Origin: Roseibium aggregatum
GTDB lineage: Bacteria > Pseudomonadota > Alphaproteobacteria > Rhizobiales > Stappiaceae
DNA: 64,000 nucleotides
Reading direction: 5' to 3'
Assembly: GCF_014692675.1 (NCBI RefSeq)
Contig: NZ_JABFCZ010000008.1
Location: 1-64,000, forward strand
Made by a program: the position numbers and the translations under genes. Numbering within the stretch: the first letter of the stretch is position 1; every line of letters begins with the position of its first letter. The notes under the pieces were generated by a model. That model made no database searches and was not told where the DNA came from. It saw only the letters and a list, made by a program, of their open reading frames with translations. Of this stretch, positions 35,823-42,559 are shown one piece after another.

Positions 35823-36395
35823 ATGAACCGGGACATACAACAACTTGCGGAGCACCTGCTTCAAATCGGCTACGACGACTTGCCCGCACGCGAACAACGC
35901 GTTCTAAAGAGAATGGCGAAACGCCTGGCGGTTACGAAAAACATCAACGAAGCGTTTCATGAGCAACTTACCTTTGGGCAGCGCCTGGCTGACAAGGTCG
36001 CCGCCTTCGGAGGGTCCTGGACCTTCATTATTTCTTTCGGTGTGGTCCTGGGTGCCTGGGTTCTGCTGAATACGGTCGGGTTGCCCAACAAGGACGTCTT
36101 CGATCCCTATCCCTTTGTTTTTCTGAACCTCGTGCTGTCAATGCTGGCCGCAATCCAGGCGCCGGTGATCATGATGTCGCAGAACCGGCAGATAAACAAA
36201 GACCGTCTCGCGGCCACCAATGACTATGAAGTCAATCTCAAGGCGGAACTGGAAATTATGGATCTGCACGAGAAGATGGACCGGATGAGGACTGAACAGC
36301 TTGCCGTCATTCTGCGGCAGCAAGAGGAAGAAATAACCCAAATTCGCCGGATTCTCGAAGGACTGGCAATCGAACGCAAGAAGCAGGGCGAATAG
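35823..36395 (+). CDS. DUF1003 membrane protein
   Basis: A protein of 190 residues. The DUF1003 core has two membrane helices: WTFIISFGVVLGAWVLLNTVGL, and DPYPFVFLNLVLSMLAAIQA followed by PVIMMSQNRQINKDRLAATNDYEVN. A long cytosolic coiled-coil helix (LEIMDLHEKMDRMRTEQLAVILRQQEEEITQIRRILEGL) ends the protein. The family is common in bacteria but of unknown function. It is followed 11 bases later by the convergent PAP2 gene. Confidence 0.88.
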   Translation: MNRDIQQLAEHLLQIGYDDLPAREQRVLKRMAKRLAVTKNINEAFHEQLTFGQRLADKVAAFGGSWTFIISFGVVLGAWVLLNTVGLPNKDVFDPYPFVFLNLVLSMLAAIQAPVIMMSQNRQINKDRLAATNDYEVNLKAELEIMDLHEKMDRMRTEQLAVILRQQEEEITQIRRILEGLAIERKKQGE

Positions 36396-36406
36396 GGTTC
36401 ACTCGC

Positions 36407-37033
36407 TCAAGGGCGGCACCAGTTGTTCCGAATGGGGAAGGAAAAGACACGCCGGTAGATCGGGAGCACCAGGTTCGCCATCAAGCGGGTTTCAACAGGC
36501 TTCAGAATTGGCCGCACAAGGCCAAGGCCAAGCGCGCCTATTGCTAGGCCTCCGGCCATGTCGAGAGGAAAGTGGACCCCCAGATAGATCCGCGACCACG
36601 CGACAAGGATCGTCAGGGCGAAACAGGCCGCTGAAATCAAACGGTATCCGGCGAGCAGCCACAGGCCAAGGGCAATGGCGGCCATGAACGTGATGTGATC
36701 GCTCGGAAACGAGCTGTCCGCTGCATGCGGGATCAGCGTATGTCCGATAGGGATCATGAATGGACGTGGATGAAACCAGAAAAGCGGGATTATCTGGTTG
36801 AACAGGAGGCCGAGCTCGGCACCCAGAAAGGTCACAAGCAGGCGCCCGCGTTTTTCAGGCCGGCCCCAAAGCCAAAGCGCGGCCAGGACAAGCGGGAAAA
36901 GATAAATAATGTCGTCAGCGGCAAACCTGGCAAAAGCGATCAGGTTCGAATGTGTGGCATCAGAGGCATTGATCAGGCCGAAGAGTTTGAAATTCGCGTT
37001 CTCGATAAAACTGAAAGGCAAGAAGCGATTCAT
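36407..37033 (-). CDS. PAP2-family undecaprenyl-diphosphatase, BcrC-like
   Basis: A protein of 208 residues with about six helices and the three PAP2 motifs: FHPRPF, SFPSDHITF and SRIYLGVHFPLDMAGG. The PSDH form with a short N-terminus (NANFKLFGLINA) fits BcrC-type undecaprenyl pyrophosphate phosphatases, which recycle the peptidoglycan lipid carrier and give bacitracin resistance. A role on other lipid phosphates is possible. It lies between DUF1003 and a small secreted protein, inside the envelope cluster. Confidence 0.85.
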   Translation of the reverse strand: MNRFLPFSFIENANFKLFGLINASDATHSNLIAFARFAADDIIYLFPLVLAALWLWGRPEKRGRLLVTFLGAELGLLFNQIIPLFWFHPRPFMIPIGHTLIPHAADSSFPSDHITFMAAIALGLWLLAGYRLISAACFALTILVAWSRIYLGVHFPLDMAGGLAIGALGLGLVRPILKPVETRLMANLVLPIYRRVFSFPIRNNWCRP

Positions 37034-37102
37034 CGGCCGGTACTCATACTGGGCGGCCGGCCTGCATTATAAAATGCAAGCCGGCGAAATAATTTCCGAT
37101 CT

Positions 37103-37369
37103 TTAGTTTTTAACACCCAGAAGGGCAAGCGCTTGGGTGTAGAAGTCGTCGGCGCGGCGGTCGTCCTCTGCGGTGCAGCGTTCATCCGCACGCGCTTTCA
37201 AATCCTGGAACTTGGCCTGGTCGGCCGGTGACGGCTGCGTGGTCGCCATCGTGCTCTCCAGCTTTGCCTTCAGATCCTCGCAGGGGACTGGTGCGGCGTG
37301 TGCATAGCCGCTCGCGACTTGAGTGAATACCGCGGTCGCCAGAGCGGCGGTCAGGATGATTTTGCGCAT
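37103..37369 (-). CDS. Small periplasmic protein
   Basis: A protein of 88 residues with a clear signal peptide (MRKIILTAALATAVFTQVASGYAHA) and a short, mostly helical mature part with two cysteines (PVPCEDLKAKLEST; DERCTAEDDRRADDFYTQAL) that could pair. I do not recognise a family with certainty. Two TTACA-N4-TGTAA sites lie upstream in the gap shared with the gene at 37694. AGGAG lies before the ATG. Confidence 0.7.
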   Translation of the reverse strand: MRKIILTAALATAVFTQVASGYAHAAPVPCEDLKAKLESTMATTQPSPADQAKFQDLKARADERCTAEDDRRADDFYTQALALLGVKN

Positions 37370-37495
37370 GTAGTAAACTCCTTTGAGACAAGATTGGGTG
37401 TCGGGCCAGGATGGTTCATTTCAGCCTTTTTAATGCTCGGCACCGAACGCAAAGGAAGCATCGGTCAAGATTCTCACGCGTACATTTCCGCAAGT

Positions 37496-37509
37496 TTACA
37501 GGTTTGTAA
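37496..37509. promoter_or_regulatory. TTACA-N4-TGTAA palindrome (site 3)
   Basis: TTACA-GGTT-TGTAA, perfect arms, 127 bases upstream of the small periplasmic protein. Its start is exactly 42 bases (about four helical turns) from site 4. Confidence 0.6.
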
Positions 37510-37537
37510 GCTCGCGAAATTGACGGCCCGCGGTTCC

Positions 37538-37551
37538 TTACAAATTTGTAA
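37538..37551. promoter_or_regulatory. TTACA-N4-TGTAA palindrome (site 4)
   Basis: CCTTACAAATTTGTAAGG is an 18-base perfect palindrome around this core, the best copy of the motif. It lies 143 bases before the COG4705 gene at 37694. Confidence 0.65.
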
Positions 37552-37693
37552 GGCCTGAGAAATCTTGGCTTGAGATTGGGATCCTAGTGTCCCGGTGTTC
37601 GCATCCGGAAGGGGATGGCGAACGGTAAGCGGATCGCGCCGCTTTCCAGCTCAAATCCCAATCAATGGCGGCAGCGCCGCTCTGGAGATACCC

Positions 37694-38497
37694 ATGAATA
37701 CGCTCACGTTCGAAAACAGCGCTGAGGCCGTTCCCGACAAACGGACCTACAATCGCGTCCCTCAGGTCACGCCGGATTTCTGGATCGTCAAACTTCTCGC
37801 GGTCACGGTCGGCGAGACGGCGGCGGACTATATCAACATGACTCTGGGGCTGGGGCTGTCCACCACTTCCCTGATCATGAGCGGCTTCCTCGTCGCAGCG
37901 CTTATCCTTCAGTTCGCTCAACGCAAATATGTTCCGTGGATCTACTGGATGACAGTGGTCTTGGTCAGCGTGGTCGGAACGCTCATTACCGACAATCTCA
38001 CCGATAACCTGGGCGTGAGCCTTTGGACCTCGACCGCAGGATTCTCGATCGCGCTGGCTGCCACCTTCGGTGTGTGGTTCACCTTCGAAAAGACCCTCTC
38101 GATCCATACGATCTACAGCTTCCGGAGAGAGGCCTTTTATTGGCTTGCAATCCTGTTCACATTTGCGCTGGGTACTGCGGCAGGGGATCTTGTTGCCGAG
38201 ACCATCGGGCTCGGCTACCTCCAGGCGGGGCTGATCTATAGTGCCGTGATCGGTGCCATTGCATTCGCCTGGTATGTCCTGAAGCTGAATAGCGTTCTGG
38301 CCTTCTGGCTGGCCTATATCCTCACTCGACCGATGGGTGCATCCTATGGCGACCTGATGGCGCAGCCGGCCGATTACGGCGGCATGGGCTTCGGCACCAC
38401 CTGGACCAGTGTCATCTTTCTTGTCGGGATCCTTGCCGTCGTCGTCTACATGACGATTACGCATGATGGCGACGAGTGGCGTTCAAAGCAGGGATGA
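37694..38497 (+). CDS. COG4705-type multi-pass membrane protein
   Basis: A protein of 267 residues with about eight helices in two similar halves. The phrases KLLAVTVGETAADYINMTLGLGL, LVSVVGTLITDNLTDNLGV and FALGTAAGDLVAETIGLGYLQAG are typical of the COG4705/DUF347-like group, sometimes called membrane-anchored proteins with possible metal or stress links. Paired Thr/Asp in GTLITDN and GTAAGDL may bind an ion. GGAG lies 6 bases before the ATG at 37694. The gene is followed by a strong terminator. Confidence 0.78.
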   Translation: MNTLTFENSAEAVPDKRTYNRVPQVTPDFWIVKLLAVTVGETAADYINMTLGLGLSTTSLIMSGFLVAALILQFAQRKYVPWIYWMTVVLVSVVGTLITDNLTDNLGVSLWTSTAGFSIALAATFGVWFTFEKTLSIHTIYSFRREAFYWLAILFTFALGTAAGDLVAETIGLGYLQAGLIYSAVIGAIAFAWYVLKLNSVLAFWLAYILTRPMGASYGDLMAQPADYGGMGFGTTWTSVIFLVGILAVVVYMTITHDGDEWRSKQG

Positions 38498-38524
38498 AGC
38501 CTGTTTGTTCACACGGGAAATGCA

Positions 38525-38551
38525 CGGAGCGAGCAATCTCGCTCCGTTTTT
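38525..38551 (+). terminator. Terminator after the COG4705 gene
   Basis: CGGAGCGAG-CAAT-CTCGCTCCG, a 9-base perfect stem, then TTTTT. Confidence 0.9.
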
Positions 38552-38622
38552 GTTGGGTGTTGGGAACGGCATTCAAAGAATCGATCCGGTCCCGCACAGG
38601 CTTTCGGCAGCATTCGCTTAGC

Positions 38623-38636
38623 TTACAAATTTGTAA
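38623..38636. promoter_or_regulatory. TTACA-N4-TGTAA palindrome (site 5)
   Basis: GCTTACAAATTTGTAAGC is a perfect 18-base palindrome, 67 bases before the small gene at 38703 that opens the run leading to the two-component system. Confidence 0.65.
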
Positions 38637-38702
38637 GCCAGACGTCAGGTTGCCGTCAGGAGACATGGTCAAAGTAGCGGCTCGAAAAGGAGACCTGAAG
38701 CG

Positions 38703-38942
38703 ATGTTGACCTTTATCTTTCAAACCCTGAGCAACTTGGCTGTCGTAGCGATGATAACGTTTGCGGTCGTTGCCGCAACGGTGGTCGCGCTCAGCGTCGC
38801 CGTTCTTGGATTGGCATTTCGAATGATGCCACGCATGCGTGCCGCTGCACCGGCTCATCCATTCCAGATGACTGAAACGGACAGGATGTCGGTGAAGGGC
38901 GGCCCGGTCATCGAGACTGACTATGCCGTCATTCAAAACTGA
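38703..38942 (+). CDS. Small single-pass membrane protein
   Basis: A protein of 79 residues with one long hydrophobic helix (LAVVAMITFAVVAATVVALSVAVLGLAF) near the N-terminus and a short polar tail. AAAGGAGA lies about 10 bases before the ATG, and a TTACA-N4-TGTAA site lies in its promoter. I do not recognise a family. It is probably transcribed with the DUF2231 gene that follows after 27 bases, and possibly with the two-component system. Confidence 0.65.
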   Translation: MLTFIFQTLSNLAVVAMITFAVVAATVVALSVAVLGLAFRMMPRMRAAAPAHPFQMTETDRMSVKGGPVIETDYAVIQN

Positions 38943-38969
38943 AGGCCTATTTGTTGGAGAATTAAACCT

Positions 38970-39425
38970 ATGCGTATCGAACTCATCCATCCGATGATCA
39001 TACATTTCCCGATCGTTTTGCTTATCAGTCTGGTCTTCGTCGATACGATCTTCGTGTCGCGAGGTGACAGACTGGAGGCCGGCTCAGCAGTAGGCAATGC
39101 TTCGGCCGTCTTGGCTCTCGCAGCCGGCGTGTCCGCCATTCTGGCCTTCATGTTCGGAGATCAGGCTTATGATGTGGCGGTGGCAGCTGCGAAGGCTCCC
39201 AAAGATATGCTCGAAATCCATCAGGAGCTTGGCACATTCACCGCATTCGCGATTGCTGCCTGGGCGGCAATTCGTTCCGGGCTGTGGTGGAAAAAAGTTG
39301 CCCTTGGCAAAGGGCTGGCATTTTCGATCGTTGGCGTGGAGTTCGCCTTGACGGCGGCGATCCTGGCAACCGCATGGTTTGGCGGTGAGCTTGTGTATAG
39401 TTACGGTGTTGCCGTTGCGTCATAA
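38970..39425 (+). CDS. DUF2231 membrane protein
   Basis: A protein of 151 residues with four helices. ELIHPMIIHFPIVLLISLVFVD is the DUF2231 signature, with HPMIIHFP carrying two histidines at the membrane face. Later LEIHQELGTFTAFAIAAWAA gives a third. Family members may bind haem or metal, but this is not proven. It lies between the small membrane protein and the response regulator. Confidence 0.8.
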   Translation: MRIELIHPMIIHFPIVLLISLVFVDTIFVSRGDRLEAGSAVGNASAVLALAAGVSAILAFMFGDQAYDVAVAAAKAPKDMLEIHQELGTFTAFAIAAWAAIRSGLWWKKVALGKGLAFSIVGVEFALTAAILATAWFGGELVYSYGVAVAS

Positions 39426-39491
39426 GGCGTCAGGCCACCATAAAGAACCGGGTAGCTCGGGCTCAATTGGGTGATTGAAAGCAAACGTGCC

Positions 39492-40169
39492 ATGAAAATT
39501 CTGCTGATCGAAGACGACAAGAAGATCGCCGACTATGTTGTCAAAGGTTTCTCTGAAGCCGGACATGTCTGCGATCATCTCGAAAATGGATCAGACGGTT
39601 TGTCCCAGGGGACCCGCGAGCGCTACGACATTATCATTGCCGATCGGATGTTGCCCGGTCTCGACGGATTGTCGATGGTCAAGGCGCTCCGCGCGGCGGG
39701 CACGAAGACCCCGGTCATATTTCTCACTTCGGTCAGCGGCGTTGATGATCGGGTCCAAGGTCTTGAAGCCGGAGGCGACGACTATCTGGTCAAACCGTTT
39801 GCGTTTTCGGAACTCGCTGCGCGTGTCGCTGCCCTTGCTCGCAGGCCGGCGATGCAGGAACAGGAAACGGTGCTGCGCGTACATGATCTCGAACTGGATC
39901 TGATCCGGCGTCGGGTCACGCGGGCGGGCAAGGAAATTGACTTGCAGCCGAAGGAGTTTCTGCTGCTCGAAACACTCATGCGCGCGGAGGGGCGTGTCCT
40001 GACCCGGACAATGTTGTTGGAGGCGGTCTGGGATTTTCATTTCGATCCGCAGACGAGCGTCGTCGAAACCCATGTCAGCAGGCTGCGGGCCAAGATTGAC
40101 AAGCCATTCGACGTTCCGCTTCTGCATACTGTCCGCAGCACAGGCTATTCAATCCATGCGCCTCGCTAA
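39492..40169 (+). CDS. OmpR-family response regulator (QseB/PmrA-like)
   Basis: A protein of 225 residues. The receiver domain has LIEDDKKIADYV, the phospho-acceptor Asp51 in IIIADRMLPGLDG and Lys101 in DDYLVKPF. The C-terminal winged helix is of the OmpR type (IDLQPKEFLLLETLMRAEGRVLTR; TSVVETHVSRLRAKID). It is the only response regulator in the cluster and the natural candidate to bind the five TTACA-N4-TGTAA sites. The ATG at 39492 begins the conserved fold. Its end overlaps the sensor gene by 14 bases. Confidence 0.9.
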   Translation: MKILLIEDDKKIADYVVKGFSEAGHVCDHLENGSDGLSQGTRERYDIIIADRMLPGLDGLSMVKALRAAGTKTPVIFLTSVSGVDDRVQGLEAGGDDYLVKPFAFSELAARVAALARRPAMQEQETVLRVHDLELDLIRRRVTRAGKEIDLQPKEFLLLETLMRAEGRVLTRTMLLEAVWDFHFDPQTSVVETHVSRLRAKIDKPFDVPLLHTVRSTGYSIHAPR

Positions 40170-41511
40170 TACCTTTAAAAGTAGCGGGACGAGAACGGCC
40201 CTTATGTCTCTGGCGATCTTTTTGGTCGCGGCGACACTTGCGGCTACGGCGGCTTTTCTGGTGATCCGGCAGGAGCTGGAAAAGAGACACGCCGTGCATG
40301 CAGATCAGGAATTTCGGCTCATGGCGCAGGTCTATGAAAAAGAAGGCCTGACGGGTCTTGCCGAGACGATCAACACCCATATCGACGCAACTGCTGGCCG
40401 TGACAAGGTTTATCGTCTCGAAGATGCCTCAGGACGATCGCTTGCAGGGAATTTTTCGGTGTCCGCGAGTCTGCCATCTAGCGGTGAAGTGTCTTCGGCG
40501 AGGCTAGGGTTTGATGATGACTTCACCTATTTCATTCGAAGCGGCACCCTTGGTGATTTGAAGTTGGCCGTTGGCATCAGCGCAGAAGATGTCAGTGAGG
40601 TCGAGGAAGTCTTTATCGACGGGGTCATGTGGGGCAGTCTGCTTCTGGCTGCTATTTCGATTGCCGGCAGCTTCGCGCTTTCTATGCAATCCGATCGCCG
40701 GATTGCGGGCATTGAAAGTGCGCTTCAGCAAGTCAATGATGGGCATCTTGACGTCAGGATTCCCAAAAGCGGCAAGGACGACGACATCGATCGTATCGCC
40801 ACCATGATCGACAAGACAATTGCTGCTCTTGGCGCGAACGTCGAAACGAACCGACAGATTTCCTCCGACATTGCCCACGACCTCAAAACCCCCTTGAACC
40901 GCGTGAGGATCGACATCGAAAGCGCAATCGAGCTCCAGCAGAAGAACCAGCCTGTCATCGCGGAGTTGGAAGCGATCGAAGGCGAGGTCGGAAACATCCT
41001 CTCGACATTTGACGCTTTACTCCGGATCGCCCAAATCGAGAGCGGAGCACGGAAGGAAAGATTTGAAAGCCTCGATCTGGCTAAGGTGATTGAGCCCATG
41101 GCCGAATTCTATTCGGCCTATGCGGATGAGTGTGGTGCGGTTCTTGAATGCAAAATCCAAGACGGTTTGCCACCGATCCAGGGTGACAAGGAGCTCCTGA
41201 CCCAATTGCTGGCGAACCTCTTTGAAAATGCATTCAAACACGGCGGCGAAGGCTTGAAACTCGAATGTCAGACGCGAGTCACGGAGCACGCCGTCGTCGT
41301 CGAAATATGCGACAATGGACCCGGTATTCCCGCTGAAGAGCGCGAGAATGTTCTGCGCAGATTGTATCGACTAGACAAGAGCCGGTCCAAACCGGGCTCA
41401 GGCCTTGGCCTCTCGATGGTCAAGGCAATCTCTGACTTGCACGATGCGAAGCTTAGTTTAGGAGATCATCATCCGGGACTAACGGTGAAAATCGAATTTC
41501 CGACCACATAA
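40156..41511 (+). CDS. Sensor histidine kinase (QseC/PmrB-like)
   Basis: A protein of 451 residues. Two helices (about 17-37 and 155-177) enclose a periplasmic sensor domain of about 115 residues. A HAMP linker follows, then HisKA with the phosphorylated His241 in SSDIAHDLKTPLNRVR, and the HATPase domain with LFENAFKHGG (N box), EICDNGPGIP (G1) and KPGSGLGLSM (G2). It would phosphorylate the response regulator whose gene it overlaps. The short periplasmic sensor and the genetic setting suggest envelope damage or cationic peptides as signal, which is inference. Confidence 0.9.
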   Translation: MRLANTFKSSGTRTALMSLAIFLVAATLAATAAFLVIRQELEKRHAVHADQEFRLMAQVYEKEGLTGLAETINTHIDATAGRDKVYRLEDASGRSLAGNFSVSASLPSSGEVSSARLGFDDDFTYFIRSGTLGDLKLAVGISAEDVSEVEEVFIDGVMWGSLLLAAISIAGSFALSMQSDRRIAGIESALQQVNDGHLDVRIPKSGKDDDIDRIATMIDKTIAALGANVETNRQISSDIAHDLKTPLNRVRIDIESAIELQQKNQPVIAELEAIEGEVGNILSTFDALLRIAQIESGARKERFESLDLAKVIEPMAEFYSAYADECGAVLECKIQDGLPPIQGDKELLTQLLANLFENAFKHGGEGLKLECQTRVTEHAVVVEICDNGPGIPAEERENVLRRLYRLDKSRSKPGSGLGLSMVKAISDLHDAKLSLGDHHPGLTVKIEFPTT

Positions 41512-41677
41512 CTGTCTCAAATTAAAGCACGCGCTGATGGGAAACATGGGCCAATTGGGAGCTTGGCAGGTTGACGGCTCCCCCAGTTGCCCTTGTCAGA
41601 AGGCTCGTTATGCGAAGCTAGCCCGTCATCGTGATCGAATGATAGTCTCTACACCAAATTGGAGGAGATCAGGGATC

Positions 41678-42193
41678 TCAACTCAAGGGGCATGGAGAAT
41701 GAGCGATAGGCAACTCAGACTTCGACAGCAAACCAGCACTCAGAAGCTCTGGCGTGGCAAAATGCTTTCGCATAAGCCTCCAGTTCACGAGTAATCCGCA
41801 TTCGCCTTCGCTGTGTTTCATCATCTCGGTCAGGAAGTCCGCTCTGAACGTGACGCCGAAATAGACGTGTTGCTCTGCATCTTTCCAAGTCGGGTCAATC
41901 ACTGCGCCGCTTTCATCTACGAGCCAGGCGTGTTGAATGGGTAGAGGGAACGCCGGGTCGAGTGCATATCCTTCTGAATAGAAAAGATCCCTGTGAGTGA
42001 GGGCATAGGCAGTAGCGTTGGCATAACATGCCTTGGCGTCCGCACGAGGTAGCCGAGACGATGCATCCAAGCTGGGGTGGAAATCAGTGCCGAATTGCTG
42101 GAAAGCCCGGCTAGGACCAAATACCTGCTCGCCAGCGGCAAGGGCGTCGATGTGGTCTTTTAGCTGTTCAATAGCGTGTTGATGGGCGGTCAT
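41678..42193 (-). CDS. Hypothetical protein
   Basis: A soluble protein of about 171 residues that I do not recognise. The central part has a compact pattern, KACYANATAYALTHRDLFYSEGYAL, then HAWLVDESGAVIDPTWKDAEQHVYFGV. This cysteine, then histidine, then aspartate order is seen in papain/transglutaminase-like folds, so a cysteine-hydrolase-like fold is possible but unproven. The start is taken at ATG 42193; an in-frame GTG at 42214 is an alternative. It stands on its own between the sensor kinase and the J-domain gene. Confidence 0.55.
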   Translation of the reverse strand: MTAHQHAIEQLKDHIDALAAGEQVFGPSRAFQQFGTDFHPSLDASSRLPRADAKACYANATAYALTHRDLFYSEGYALDPAFPLPIQHAWLVDESGAVIDPTWKDAEQHVYFGVTFRADFLTEMMKHSEGECGLLVNWRLMRKHFATPELLSAGLLSKSELPIAHSPCPLS

Positions 42194-42245
42194 ATGTGTG
42201 TCTGCGAGGTACAATCTTAAAAAATGAAACCGCCGCTACCCCTCA

Positions 42246-42536
42246 ATGTCAAGGCGCCGGAATGCGGGCGAGGCATACCGGCATCATGCGACCGAGGATA
42301 ATCGTCGTGCTGCCAGCGATATCGCACTCGTTGAGCTTGCAGCTATCGTTAGGGGGCATCAAGAAATTCTATTGTCAGATGATCCGGGACTTGCCTTCCC
42401 AAGGCCGATCGGACTCATTCGACTGGCTGACGCTAGCCGAGCACGGCTTGAAAGGGCGATTGAGATGCTCCTTCGCCTAATCCGCAGTGGGCGCTCATCG
42501 GACCTTTGCTGCCGGGTAGGGCAGACGTTGAAATAG
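42246..42536 (+). CDS. Hypothetical small protein upstream of the J-domain gene
   Basis: A frame of 96 codons rich in helix-formers: ASDIALVELAAIVRGHQEILL, SRARLERAIEMLLRLIRSG. The codon use looks natural, and its stop lies 23 bases before the J-domain start, which suits an operon. There is no good ribosome-binding site before the ATG, and no family is recognised. The frame could be a chance one. Confidence 0.4.
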   Translation: MSRRRNAGEAYRHHATEDNRRAASDIALVELAAIVRGHQEILLSDDPGLAFPRPIGLIRLADASRARLERAIEMLLRLIRSGRSSDLCCRVGQTLK

Positions 42537-42559
42537 ACAAGATATTTCGAAGGCAATTC

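Noticed and set aside
37538..38464. A 308-codon gene on the minus strand
   Set aside because: Opposite the COG4705 membrane protein, strongly hydrophilic and repetitive in Asp/Gly/Arg; it also covers a regulatory palindrome.
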